From: Pseudofrankia coriaricola
GTDB taxonomy: Bacteria > Actinomycetota > Actinomycetes > Frankiales > Frankiaceae
Assembly (NCBI RefSeq): GCF_001854805.1
Contig: NZ_MBLO01000136.1
Span: 1 to 50,980 of the forward strand
Direction of reading: 5' to 3'
Length of the DNA: 50,980 nucleotides
In this document: positions 1 through 8,299 of the stretch, piece after piece
Layout: the number at the start of each line of letters is the position of its first letter
Position numbering within the stretch: the first letter of the stretch is position 1
Notes under the pieces: generated by a model
What the model was told of the DNA's origin: nothing
What the model saw: the letters and a program-made list of their open reading frames with translations, nothing else
The model's database searches: none
Program-made: the position numbers and the translations under genes

Positions 1-290
1 GCCACCAGCTCCCGCGACCGGACCGCGCGAGTCTGGGACACCACCAGCGGCACCCTCCGAACGACCCTCACCGGCCACACCGACTGGGTACACGCGGTCG
101 TGTTCTCCCCTGGCGGAACCCTCCTCGCCACCAGCTCCTGGGACAAGACCGCGCGAGTCTGGGACACCACGAGCGGCACCCTCCGAACAACCCTCACCGG
201 CCACACCGGCGCCGTCGGGCCAGTCGTGTTCTCCCCTGACGGAACCCTCCTCGCCACCAGCTCCGCCGACAAGACCACGCGTCTCTGGAC
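1..290 (+). repeat. 126-bp tandem repeats encoding WD40 blades
   Basis: The phrase GCCACCAGCTCC recurs at 1, 127 and 253, giving a period of exactly 126 bp. Units 1 and 2 are nearly identical outside the GH-x-x-V segment. This is a coding repeat inside the WD40 gene. Confidence 0.85.
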
Positions 291-309
291 AATCGGCTAC
301 GAACCCTGA
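1..309 (+). CDS. WD40-repeat protein, C-terminal end (partial)
   Basis: The reading frame is open from the first base and stops at 309, so the gene begins upstream of the window. The visible 102 residues hold about two and a half WD40 blades with the usual marks: GH dipeptide (LTGHT), VFSPDG, LLATSS, DKT and RVWDT/RLW. The unit is exactly 126 bp (42 residues) and units differ mainly in a few variable positions, which suggests recent tandem duplication. In actinomycetes such C-terminal propellers usually follow a kinase, STAND ATPase or helix-turn-helix domain; that part is outside the window. The role is presumably a protein-interaction platform. The lipoprotein 280 bp downstream is not obviously co-transcribed. 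Confidence 0.9.
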   Translation, partial: ATSSRDRTARVWDTTSGTLRTTLTGHTDWVHAVVFSPGGTLLATSSWDKTARVWDTTSGTLRTTLTGHTGAVGPVVFSPDGTLLATSSADKTTRLWTIGYEP

Positions 310-589
310 ACGGTCGCGTCGCCCGAGGGGATCTCACCTCCGGGCTCCCAGCAGGCTGGGTATGTCGCCGAGGAACGAAGTCAACGTCGTGGGTCGGGCC
401 GGACCCGGCGGACAGGACGCCTGCGTCCTCGGCTCCGGTGGCGGCATGGAGCCGCGCCAGCGCCTCGGCAAAGTCGATCACCCAGTTCATGGACGCCACC
501 AAACTGGACAATCTCCGCGGATCGGCAACCATTCGCGGTCGCGGAACGACTTCCCTATGGGGAGGGGACCCAATTCGACGGAGCCATAC
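310..589. other. Intergenic, no clear gene
   Basis: This 280-bp gap lies between the WD40 gene and the lipoprotein. The lipoprotein frame is open back to 362, but a lipoprotein signal peptide starting at 590 makes the upstream part non-coding. On the minus strand, about 345-490 has codon-like third-position GC but matches nothing I recognise. No terminator-like hairpin was seen. Confidence 0.4.
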
Positions 590-1993
590 ATGACCCTGAG
601 ACGAACAGCGCGGACCGCGGCTCTGGCGGTGGTCGCCGTCGCCGCGATCGCCGGCTGTGTACCCGCCGGATTCCCGGGCGGCGGAGGCGGCACAGCGGGC
701 ACCCCGACCGCCTCGCCATCGGTCCGGCCGACCACCTCTCCGTCGGTCCCACCGACCACCACACCGTCGTCGCCGTCCGCCACCCCGGCGGCGACCACGA
801 CACCCCCGCCCACCGCGACCCCGTCCGGACCGGCGTCCAGTGACTGCGGTCGGACGGCGGGCGCCTCGCCGACGGCGAGGATCACCGAGGTCAGCCTGGG
901 GTCCCAGGTGGTCAGCTTCGCGCCGCAGGGCGACACCGACCCGTTGCCGACCGCGATCGCCGCGGCACCGGGCGGGGGGTCGTGGCTGGCCTGGCTGGGC
1001 ACCGACTCCAAGGTCCACCTGGGCAGGCTCGACTGCGGTGACCAGTTGGTCGGTACTCCCACGTCCGTGGACGGGGTCGACCTGCAGGACATCAAGGCCG
1101 ATGCGCAGGGTGTGGTGGTCCTGCTGACCCGTCCCGGCCCGCAGGGCAGCGGGAAGCTGTGCGGCGGAACCTCCAGCCCGACCAAGACCATGTGGATGGT
1201 CCGCTTCGACAACTCCGGCCGGCAGGTGTGGGAGCAGCAGGTCACCAACCTGAGCGGCAGCCTCGGCGGCTACGATCCCGGGGCTCTTTTCGTGTGGTGG
1301 TACAACCACCACGGCACCCTGGCATACGACGGCACCAACTACGCCGCCTACTTCGAGGCCGCGATCACCGTGGCCAACGGCAGCTGCGTCGACATCCACG
1401 AAGGTGACCGGATGCAGGTGGTCAACGCCACCACCGGCTCCCCGGTCTCCGGGCACGACAGTTTCGCCTGGGGCTGCAGCCACGCCTGGGACTCCCACAT
1501 CGTCTGGGACGCCCGGACCGGCCACTTCGCGATGGTCTGCGCCACGGACAACAAGTGCCGCATCGCCCGCCCTGCCACCGGCCAGACCGTCGCGGCCGGA
1601 GTCTGTGACGGGACCCTGTTCGGCGGCAACATCGTGCTGGCCGGTACCCAGGGCTACTGGACGGCCTGGAGCAACGGCAACCAGACGAAGCTGGAGCACT
1701 TCTCCACCGGCGCGTCCGACCAGACGGTCCTGACCGCCGACAAGACCCAACACTCACACCTGGCCGCCTACGGCCCGGCCAAGATGCTCCTGACCTGGAA
1801 GTCCGGAACCTCGATCGCCGCCCAGGTGTACGACTCCACCACCGGCAAAGCCGTGGGCGGCCAGTTCACGATCGCCGCGCCGGACCACACCTACGTCGAG
1901 GCCAAGGACTACACCGACGGCAGCGTCGCCTTCCCCGCCGCCGGCACCTCCACCACCTCCATCCGGATCGTGCGGGTCATGCCGCTCGCCTGA
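590..1993 (+). CDS. Secreted lipoprotein of unknown function
   Basis: The protein is 467 residues. The start at 590 is chosen because it opens directly into a lipoprotein signal: MTLRRTAR, a hydrophobic stretch, then the lipobox AIAGC with Cys23 as the predicted lipidated residue. Residues 30-85 are a Pro/Thr/Ser-rich linker that would span the cell envelope. The remaining 380 residues have repeated Gly/Trp-rich segments and paired cysteines, compatible with a beta-propeller-like or carbohydrate-binding extracellular domain, but I recognise no named family. A purine-rich stretch, GGGGAGGGG, lies about 20 nt upstream of the start and a weaker GGAG lies nearer. The function is unknown; the surface location is well supported. 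Confidence 0.8.
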   Translation: MTLRRTARTAALAVVAVAAIAGCVPAGFPGGGGGTAGTPTASPSVRPTTSPSVPPTTTPSSPSATPAATTTPPPTATPSGPASSDCGRTAGASPTARITEVSLGSQVVSFAPQGDTDPLPTAIAAAPGGGSWLAWLGTDSKVHLGRLDCGDQLVGTPTSVDGVDLQDIKADAQGVVVLLTRPGPQGSGKLCGGTSSPTKTMWMVRFDNSGRQVWEQQVTNLSGSLGGYDPGALFVWWYNHHGTLAYDGTNYAAYFEAAITVANGSCVDIHEGDRMQVVNATTGSPVSGHDSFAWGCSHAWDSHIVWDARTGHFAMVCATDNKCRIARPATGQTVAAGVCDGTLFGGNIVLAGTQGYWTAWSNGNQTKLEHFSTGASDQTVLTADKTQHSHLAAYGPAKMLLTWKSGTSIAAQVYDSTTGKAVGGQFTIAAPDHTYVEAKDYTDGSVAFPAAGTSTTSIRIVRVMPLA

Positions 1994-2055
1994 CCCCGCG
2001 GGAAAGGGACGGTCTCTCCGCCGTCCCACGCCTCGACCGACCTCGACGCCTGCGC

Positions 2056-2308
2056 GACGTGCGCAGCCTGGTCGGCCTGCGTCGCGCGAGCGACGCAGGC
2101 CGACCAGGCCAACTCTCTGCAGGATGGTTCATACGGCTGCGCCCTGGGGTCGATGTCCATCGAGCTGTCCGACGCCGACGAGCCGTCCCGCGCGGCGCTC
2201 TTCGGAACGTTCACGGCCTGGAAAGCACTGATCGCCGACGCCCTCACCCGGCTACGCGACCTCGGGATCCTCGCGAAGGCCGCCGATCCCGGCACCGGCT
2301 TCAGTTGA
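2056..2308 (+). pseudogene. TetR-family regulator, C-terminal remnant
   Basis: One frame from about 2100 to the TGA at 2308 reads like the C-terminal ligand domain of TetR regulators (GCALGSMSIELSDADE, then FGTFTAWKALIADALTRL, LGILAKAADP). The N-terminal HTH is absent and no start codon with a ribosome site precedes it. The similarity stops upstream exactly where a 20-bp perfect palindrome begins. Downstream of LAKAADP the expected last helix is missing too. I infer a decayed, twice-truncated copy. The family assignment rests on pattern memory. Confidence 0.5.
2066..2109. repeat. 20-bp perfect inverted repeat, 4-nt loop
   Basis: The arms 2066-2085 and 2090-2109 are perfectly complementary around the loop GCGA. 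The right arm lies in the TetR remnant frame; the left arm is its reverse complement and marks where TetR similarity ends. It lies 73 nt after the lipoprotein stop, so it could also act as a hairpin terminator, but no T-tract follows. Confidence 0.85.
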
Positions 2309-2894
2309 AGCGCCTGCTCAGCCTGGCCAAGGCCTGACCTGGGACCCGGCCACCCGCGGCCCACCAGCCAAAGGCGAGCACCATGGACCTCACCGAAATC
2401 GCGAACCCGAGTCACCGGGTCGGCCCCGTTGACGGGCAGCAGCGTCTCCATAACCCTGAGGAATCCCTCGACGGCGACCGGGCCGATGGCTACAAGGTCG
2501 GCCTCCCGCAGCGGGCATCCGTGGTGCCACGGGAAGCCACATGATCTGCCCGACCCTGCTGACCTCCGTCGGCACCGTCCAACCGTCGCTTCAGGTCGCT
2601 TATATGCCGGGTTATGCTCTGCCGGTGCTCACCACCGAGGACCAGCCCAACTCGGGCGTCATCCTGCTGAAAAGGCTGTTCTTGGAACAGGTGCCGCTCC
2701 ACGCGGTCCGTCAGGCTCACAGCGGCTGAGGCCAGCGGGCACGTATGAGCACGCCGGTCACGGGCGTACGCGTCACGATTACTCGGCGGTTCACAATGAC
2801 GGCCGATTGTCGGCAGATAGACAGTTTCTCCGCGGACAGCCTCCGCGCAATACGCGTGCTCTCACGTCTGTGAAAGCCATCACACAGGGGGGTC
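2309..2894. other. 585-bp intergenic region
   Basis: It separates the TetR remnant from the FHA-ABC gene. Short open frames exist on both strands but show no family motif and no convincing ribosome site. The stretch around 2590-2620 is relatively AT-rich (TTATATGCCGGGTTATGCT) and may hold a promoter. I see no repeats or RNA gene here. Confidence 0.4.
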
Positions 2895-5800
2895 ATGGAA
2901 GCGGGGGTAACGATGTCAGCCGGGCTGACCGTCCGCAGTGGGCACGAGGTTGTGGCTGTCGTTCCGGCGGGCCAGTCGTGCGTCATCGGGCGGACAACTG
3001 GCGGTGACCCCCTGCTGGCGGACGACCGGGTCTCCCGGCGCCATCTGCTCATCGAGCCGACCCCCGAGGGCTGGACCGCGGTCGACGTCAGCACCTTCGG
3101 CACCTGGCAGAACGGCTGGCGGGTCGGACGGGTCCTGATCCACGAGGAGTCGCACCTGCGGCTCGGCGCGCCGGACGGCCCGATGCTCACCCTGGTGCCG
3201 CATCCGACGGCCGGTCCGGCCGGCCCGCATTCGTCGGCACTGGCGGTGTCCGTCACCGCGGTCGACGAGCCCGCCGAACAGCGGTCCCAGCCCGACGACT
3301 TGTTGGAGCAGCCGCAGGCCGGCCCCTGGGGGCGGCAGGCGGAGCACTGGGACTCCGCCGGGCCTTGGAACCAGCCCGCCGCGTCGACGCCTGTTGGAAC
3401 CTGGGAGCCACCGGTCTCGTCGATCCCGATCGGGCGCTGGGACCCGCAGGCGTACTCGCCCCCCACCAGTTCCTGGGAGCCGCCGGCCGCGCCGCTCCCT
3501 GTCGACCCCTGGGACGCCCGGACGGCCGTGCCGCCCTCCAGCCCGTGGGACGCCGCCCAGCCCGCGCCTAACCCCGGGTCATCTGGGAACCCGCGGGCGA
3601 CGTCCACCCACGCCGCTTCCCGGGACACCGCTTCCTGGGACACCGAGGCACTCCCTCCCCCCACTGGTTTCCCGGCCGAACAGGTCTCGCCGGACCCGGC
3701 GCCGTCCGTCCCGGTCAGTTCCTGGGACCCACCGGCGATCTCGGTCCCAGCTGGATCCTGGGAACCGCCACCACCCGCGGCGCCCCCCACCGGGCCGCGG
3801 GATCAGCACGATCGACACGATCAGTACCTGCCCTGGCCGTCCGCTCCGGACTCCTTGGACCCACTGGGGACCCTCGTCATAGATCGGCCGGACCTGACAG
3901 GCAGGGCGCCGCACGCCGCCGACCCGGCTGCCGGGGCGTCCGCCGTCGCCGGCCGGAACCCGACGCCATCTACCCGACGCCCGGACGACCGGGCCGCGGC
4001 GCCGGCGCGGCGGCACGGGGACAGCCCGGCCATGGGCGACTCCGCGCATCGCGCGGACAGGCCGGCTGGAGCGTCATCCGCGCCGGGCGCGGTCGTCCCT
4101 TCCGAGGTCAAGCGCCATCACGAGCGCCCAACGCTGTTGCCCAAGAAGGCACGTTCTGGATCGGGGCCCCGGATGCCCCCGGCCGAGGGCGGCGCGCCGG
4201 ATACCGCCGCGGGGCTCGGCCGCATCCACACGCTGCGGCCGGGCCGGACGGTGATCGGACGGGCGCTGTCGAGCGACGTCGTCGTCGGGGACCTGCTGAC
4301 TTCGCGGGAGCACGCGGCGCTGTTCGTCGACGCCGAGGGTGTCGAGATCATCGACCTGGGCTCGGCGAACGGCACGTTCGTCAACGGCCGCCGGATCGAC
4401 CGGGCACGCCTGCGGACCGGGGACTTCTTCTCGATCGGGCACCACGTCTTCCACACTGGCGCCGCCTCGGCGGAGAAGAACGCGGTGCCCACACGGCTGG
4501 TCGAGTACCTCGATCACGGTGACGTGACCTTCCAGGTGGACGGGCTGTGCGTCGACGTCGGCGAGACCCGGCTGCTGCACGACGTCACCTTCCGCCTGCC
4601 CGGGCGTGCCCTGCTGGGTGTGATCGGTCCGAGCGGCGCCGGCAAGTCGACGCTGCTGGGCGCCCTGACCGGCTTCCGCCCGGCCGACGTCGGAACCGTC
4701 CGCTACTCCGGCCGCGACCTCTACGCCGAGTACGACGAGCTGCGCCGCAGGATCGGCTACGTCCCGCAGGACGACATCCTGCACACCGCCCTCACCGTCC
4801 GACAGGCCCTCGAGTACGGCGCCCAGCTGCGCTTCCCGGCCGAGACCACCAAGGAGGAACGCGCCAGGCGCGTTGACGAGGTCCTCCTCGAACTCGGCCT
4901 CACCAACCGGACGGGCGAGGCGCGGGCGGAGCGATCCAGCCGGGATCCCGATGACGCCGCCCGTCGCCGCCGCCGTCCAGCCGGCGCTGGCGGCCCCGGC
5001 GACGAGGACCTCGACGACCTCGACGATCCGGCGGACGGCCTCGACGACCTCGACGACCTCGACGACGAGGTGCCCGGGGGCGTCGACCTACCTGGGCTGA
5101 AGGTCTCGAAGCTCTCCGGTGGCCAGCGCAAGCGGACCAGCGTCGCGCTGGAGCTGCTCACCCAGCCGACCTTGCTTTACCTCGACGAGCCCACGTCGGG
5201 CCTTGACCCCGGCCTCGACAAGGAGGTCATGGAGTCGCTGCGCCGTCTCGCCGACGGTGGCCGGACGGTGGTCGTCGTCACCCACAGCGTCGCGAACCTC
5301 GACCTTTGCGACTATCTGCTGGTGCTCGCCAGGGGCGGTCACGTCGCCTACTTCGGTCCCCCGGCGCACGCGCTCGAGTTCTTCCGCCGCGGCAGCTGGT
5401 CGGACGCCTTCCAACTGCTCAAGAACCCGAAGAGCGCGGTCAGGCTCGCCCACCGGTACCGGAACTCGAAGCACTTCATCCGGGGCTCGGCGAGCGTGCC
5501 CAAGCCGCGGCCGGCACCGTTGGAGAACATCCGCCAGCAGTCGGTGCTTTCCCAGGCGCTGACGCTGAGCCGTCGATATCTGCGGGTCATCGCCTCGGAT
5601 CCGGCCTATCTGCGGCTGCTGGTCGCGTATCCGATCGTGCTTGGCCTGATACCGCGGACGCTGCCGTCGAACTACGGCCTGGCCGCGTCGACCAACCCGG
5701 AGGAGGCGAACACCGCTGCGTCGTCGATCCTGCTGATCCTCATCCTTATGGCCTGTTTCATGGGGATGTCCAACTCGATCCGGGAGCTCGTCAAGGAACG

Positions 5801-6416
5801 CGAGATCTACCGCCGAGAACGCGGCATCGGCTTGTCCACGGCGGCCTACCTTGGGTCCAAGGTCGCGGTGCTCGGGATGATCACGACGGTGCAGAGCGTC
5901 GTGCTCACCATGGTCGGCCTGACGGGCATGAAGATCTCGGGTGACGGCGTCCTCACCGGTATGCCGCTGCTGGAGCTCACGATCGCGGTGGCGGCCACCG
6001 CGATCGCCTCCGCGATGATGGGCCTCGTCGTGTCCGCGCTGGTCGACAACGCGGACAAGACGCTGCCGCCGCTCGTCGTGGTCTCGATGGCGCAACTGGT
6101 GTTCATGGGCGCGATGATGCCGCTGGCGGGAAAGGCCGGCCTGGAACAGATCTCCTGGCTCTTCCCCGCCCGCTGGGGGTACAGCGCCTCCGCCTCGGTG
6201 ATCGACCTCATCACGGTCCAGCGGATTGGCGACGAGCGGTTCGCACCCGGAATCCCGGTCGACCCGCTGTGGAAACACACGGCGGCGACCTATCTCATCG
6301 ACCTCGGCGTCGTCGCCGTCATCGGCCTCCTCTGCGCGGTGGTCGCCGCCCGGCTGCTGCGCCGCCTCGACCCCCAGAGCGCCCAGCGCGGCTCTGCCCG
6401 CGCCCGCGGGCGCTGA
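2895..6416 (+). CDS. FHA-FHA-ABC transporter, Rv1747-like exporter
   Basis: The protein is 1173 residues. In order: FHA1 (about 20-100, with IGR and SRRH), a Trp/Pro-rich linker (about 130-310) with repeated SWDPP/SWEPP phrases, FHA2 (about 440-530, with IGR, SREH and NGTFVNGR), an ABC ATPase (about 560-830), and a membrane domain of about six helices (about 895-1155). Walker A GPSGAGKS, signature LSGGQRKR and Walker B LLYLDEPTSGLD are intact. An Asp-rich insert (about 699-725) sits between Walker A and the signature. In mycobacterial Rv1747 the FHA domains bind phosphothreonines set by PknF and control export; the same logic is inferred here. ATG 2913 has a better-spaced GGGGG and may be the true start (1167 residues). 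It appears monocistronic. Confidence 0.93.
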   Translation: MEAGVTMSAGLTVRSGHEVVAVVPAGQSCVIGRTTGGDPLLADDRVSRRHLLIEPTPEGWTAVDVSTFGTWQNGWRVGRVLIHEESHLRLGAPDGPMLTLVPHPTAGPAGPHSSALAVSVTAVDEPAEQRSQPDDLLEQPQAGPWGRQAEHWDSAGPWNQPAASTPVGTWEPPVSSIPIGRWDPQAYSPPTSSWEPPAAPLPVDPWDARTAVPPSSPWDAAQPAPNPGSSGNPRATSTHAASRDTASWDTEALPPPTGFPAEQVSPDPAPSVPVSSWDPPAISVPAGSWEPPPPAAPPTGPRDQHDRHDQYLPWPSAPDSLDPLGTLVIDRPDLTGRAPHAADPAAGASAVAGRNPTPSTRRPDDRAAAPARRHGDSPAMGDSAHRADRPAGASSAPGAVVPSEVKRHHERPTLLPKKARSGSGPRMPPAEGGAPDTAAGLGRIHTLRPGRTVIGRALSSDVVVGDLLTSREHAALFVDAEGVEIIDLGSANGTFVNGRRIDRARLRTGDFFSIGHHVFHTGAASAEKNAVPTRLVEYLDHGDVTFQVDGLCVDVGETRLLHDVTFRLPGRALLGVIGPSGAGKSTLLGALTGFRPADVGTVRYSGRDLYAEYDELRRRIGYVPQDDILHTALTVRQALEYGAQLRFPAETTKEERARRVDEVLLELGLTNRTGEARAERSSRDPDDAARRRRRPAGAGGPGDEDLDDLDDPADGLDDLDDLDDEVPGGVDLPGLKVSKLSGGQRKRTSVALELLTQPTLLYLDEPTSGLDPGLDKEVMESLRRLADGGRTVVVVTHSVANLDLCDYLLVLARGGHVAYFGPPAHALEFFRRGSWSDAFQLLKNPKSAVRLAHRYRNSKHFIRGSASVPKPRPAPLENIRQQSVLSQALTLSRRYLRVIASDPAYLRLLVAYPIVLGLIPRTLPSNYGLAASTNPEEANTAASSILLILILMACFMGMSNSIRELVKEREIYRRERGIGLSTAAYLGSKVAVLGMITTVQSVVLTMVGLTGMKISGDGVLTGMPLLELTIAVAATAIASAMMGLVVSALVDNADKTLPPLVVVSMAQLVFMGAMMPLAGKAGLEQISWLFPARWGYSASASVIDLITVQRIGDERFAPGIPVDPLWKHTAATYLIDLGVVAVIGLLCAVVAARLLRRLDPQSAQRGSARARGR

Positions 6417-6524
6417 CCCGGCTCCGCCAGCTCGGGCCACAAGGGTGCTCGGTCGGCTCAATGGACACGCGCTGCTCGACCGGACGCGGGCCCGCCGAGT
6501 TCAATGGCGGTCGGACCGCGGGTA

Positions 6525-6693
6525 GCAGGCGGGCGAGGTACGGCTGGCCCCGCAGGGAGTGCCAGTCGTAGGGGTTGACGGCGACCGCCCGCACCCGGAG
6601 CAGCACCTCGCCGTCGCCCGGCTCGGGCTTGTCGACCTCGGCCAGCTCCAGGTCGTCGGGCGAGCCGTACCCGCGGAAGACGAACGCTTTCAT
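6525..6693 (-). pseudogene. Zinc-type alcohol dehydrogenase/quinone oxidoreductase, N-terminal remnant
   Basis: From ATG 6693 the frame encodes a typical MDR-family N-terminus: MKAFVFRGYGSPDDLELAE, then PEPGDGEVLLRV and VNPYDWH with RGQPYLARLLPA. Similarity ends near residue 56, before the rest of the catalytic domain and the Rossmann domain. The frame then runs on antisense into the end of the FHA-ABC gene and is not coding there. The gene has lost over 80 percent of its length. Confidence 0.75.
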
Positions 6694-6736
6694 GTGGTGC
6701 CCGCCGCGGCACTCGTGCCTGTGGTGGCGTCCCCGC

Positions 6737-7015
6737 TCATTCGACGGACCTCAGGATCTTCTCGATGGAGGCAGTACGGCCCCGGAGCTCGGCGACGTCG
6801 GTGGCCACCCGCTGCTGGGCGTCCATCGTGTTCTCGGCGAGCTGCTCGAACCGCTGGACGAGCTGCCGCAGGTCCTCCGTCTGCGCGGTCCGGAGCTTCG
6901 TCTTGCGGTAGTCGAAGGTGAACCAGAGGACCGCGATGGTCACGGCTGCGATGGCGAGAAAAAACGCGAGGGCGGCAATCCCCTCACCCGCGCTGAAGTC
7001 ATCGGCGACGTACAT
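6737..7015 (-). CDS. Small single-pass membrane protein with coiled coil
   Basis: This 92-residue protein has a short N-terminal tail, one transmembrane helix (about 13-33, ALAFFLAIAAVTIAVLWF) and a hydrophilic helical C-terminus with heptad-like spacing (LRQLVQRFEQL). Its ATG overlaps the TGA of the upstream ArsR-type gene by one base (TGATG), so the two are translationally coupled. No enzymatic motif is present. It may be a membrane partner or sensor for the regulator, which is inference. Confidence 0.8.
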   Translation of the reverse strand: MYVADDFSAGEGIAALAFFLAIAAVTIAVLWFTFDYRKTKLRTAQTEDLRQLVQRFEQLAENTMDAQQRVATDVAELRGRTASIEKILRSVE

Positions 7016-7365
7016 CAGGAAATCTCCTTGGGTGCGTGACCCTTGTCCGGGTCATGGCTGGTCAGGCTGCGTGCCGCAAGGGCCAGCGCGGGCGCGGTCA
7101 GGCGCAGGTCGAAATCGGTGACCTCGTAGTACTTCATGGCTTTGCCGTCTTCCGAGAGCTCCAGGCTGCCGACGATCAGGCCGGCAGCCTCCAGGCGCTG
7201 CAGGTGCATGTGCATGAGCGGCCTGCTCACGCCGATCACCCGAGCCAGGTGGCTCACGTAGTCACGGCCGGTGGCCAGCGTGGCGACGATGCGCAGCCGC
7301 AGCGGGTTGGCCAGGGCTGCCAGCATCTCGACCAGCTCGTCGCCGGTCGGCCGGGCCTCCGTCAT
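7015..7365 (-). CDS. ArsR-type winged-helix regulator
   Basis: The protein is 116 residues. Residues 10-90 form a winged helix: LAALANPLRLRIVATLATG, VSHLARVIGVSRPLMHMHLQRLEAAGLI, then a wing with GKAMKYYEV. There are no paired cysteines of the metal-sensing kind, so the signal is unknown. It is first in a two-gene operon with a coiled-coil membrane protein. A 9-bp inverted repeat (7374-7403) sits 9 nt upstream of the start, over the leader, and is a good candidate for autorepression. Confidence 0.88.
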   Translation of the reverse strand: MTEARPTGDELVEMLAALANPLRLRIVATLATGRDYVSHLARVIGVSRPLMHMHLQRLEAAGLIVGSLELSEDGKAMKYYEVTDFDLRLTAPALALAARSLTSHDPDKGHAPKEIS

Positions 7366-7373
7366 ACCCCTCC

Positions 7374-7403
7374 TTCACCTGTAAGGGATCTGTGACAGGT
7401 GAA
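7374..7403. promoter_or_regulatory. Inverted repeat, likely ArsR operator
   Basis: TTCACCTGT (7374-7382) and ACAGGTGAA (7395-7403) are perfect inverted copies, 21 bp apart centre to centre, immediately upstream of the ArsR-type gene. Two-turn spacing suits a dimer binding one face of the helix. Assignment to this regulator is by position only. Confidence 0.55.
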
Positions 7404-7685
7404 AAGATAGCACATCATGTGTCCGATGGCACTGACAAAAGATGGCGGAGTGGGTGGGCCCGCGGGTGCGCCACACTGGACGAGCTGCGATCACTGCTCA
7501 CGCTCCGCGACGACCTGTCCGATCAAGGACTCCCCCAGGACCGGCGCAACGAGCTCCACAAGGCGCTCCAGACCTGGATCGCGCCGGCGGAGGACAAGCT
7601 TGCGACCCTGCGCACAAAGACGACCGTCGTCGAGGAGTTCGTCGCCGGCCTCGACTCCAACTCCGACCGGGCCGCCCACAGGTAA
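7392..7685 (+). CDS. Short hypothetical protein, start uncertain
   Basis: From about 7470 to the TAA at 7685 the frame has strong third-position GC and a helical, charged sequence (LTLRDDLSDQGLPQDRRNEL, then LRTKTTVVEEFVAGL), so it looks coding. The earliest start, GTG 7392, lies inside the putative ArsR operator and the first 25 residues have poor codon use. A later start or a 5'-truncated fragment is as likely. No family was recognised. Confidence 0.35.
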   Translation: MTGEKIAHHVSDGTDKRWRSGWARGCATLDELRSLLTLRDDLSDQGLPQDRRNELHKALQTWIAPAEDKLATLRTKTTVVEEFVAGLDSNSDRAAHR

Positions 7686-7757
7686 GGCGAGCAGGCGCCA
7701 CCTCCGGGCGCGCGACGGTCTCGTCAGGCGTGGGCGCGACAAGGTATTGCCACTGGC

Positions 7758-8276
7758 TCACGCTCCGCTGTGGATATAGGCGGCCCACAACGAGGGCGTG
7801 CGGGGCAATCGGTCGCGCAAGGCCCGGGCAGCGCCGTGCAACGCCGCGGCGGACCGGTCTGTGTCCAAGGCGCCGGCTTCGGTGCGCAGGGCGGTGTAGA
7901 ACTCCTCGGCGATCTTCACAGCTATGACGTCGTTGATCTCCCACAGCGTGCCGACGACATGCCGGTAACCGATCGCTTGGAAAGCCGTCGTGAGGTGGAT
8001 GGCCTCATCGAGGAGCGCGGCATTGCGGTTGAGGGCGGCGATCGTCGAGGCCAGGTCGGGCAGGGCATTCCGCGTCGGTTCGTCGAGCTCCACCGTGCCG
8101 AGGGTGACCACGCTCATGCTGGCGGTGGCGCACGCGGACAGGTAGGCGAGGTCGGCCCGGGTCACCCGGGCCGAGGCGAGTCCAGCCACGGTCAACGGCG
8201 CGGTCTGGTGGTCGCTAAGGAGAAGGCGGCTGTGTGCCGGGTCGACGGGGTCGCTGGCGCCATGGCACGCGGGCGT
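7758..8276 (-). pseudogene. CHAT-domain protease, C-terminal remnant
   Basis: The last 172 residues of this frame are the C-terminal half of a CHAT (caspase-like) domain. Present are the ACHG motif with the catalytic His, the SACATA segment with the catalytic Cys, GYRHVVGTLWEINDVIAVKIAEEFY, and the terminal PSLWAAYIHSGA. Similarity begins right at ACHG; everything N-terminal, usually including TPR repeats, is missing. Upstream of 8276 the frame is only antisense to a membrane-protein remnant. Both catalytic residues survive, but no start or ribosome site is visible. Confidence 0.72.
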
Positions 8277-8299
8277 CGCCGTAACCGCCTGACGGAGAG

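Noticed and set aside
194-1753. 519-residue open frame on the minus strand opposite the lipoprotein
   Set aside because: It is a high-GC antisense shadow with Arg/Gly/Val-rich composition, no motifs and no ribosome site. The plus strand has a clear lipoprotein signal.
4990-5070. Asp-rich repeat in the ABC domain as a possible separate gene joint
   Set aside because: The frame continues unbroken into a perfect LSGGQRKR signature and Walker B, so it is an insert in one protein.
5088-6461. 457-residue minus-strand frame opposite the FHA-ABC gene
   Set aside because: It is the mirror of the ABC coding sequence, His/Arg/Asp-rich and without recognisable domains.
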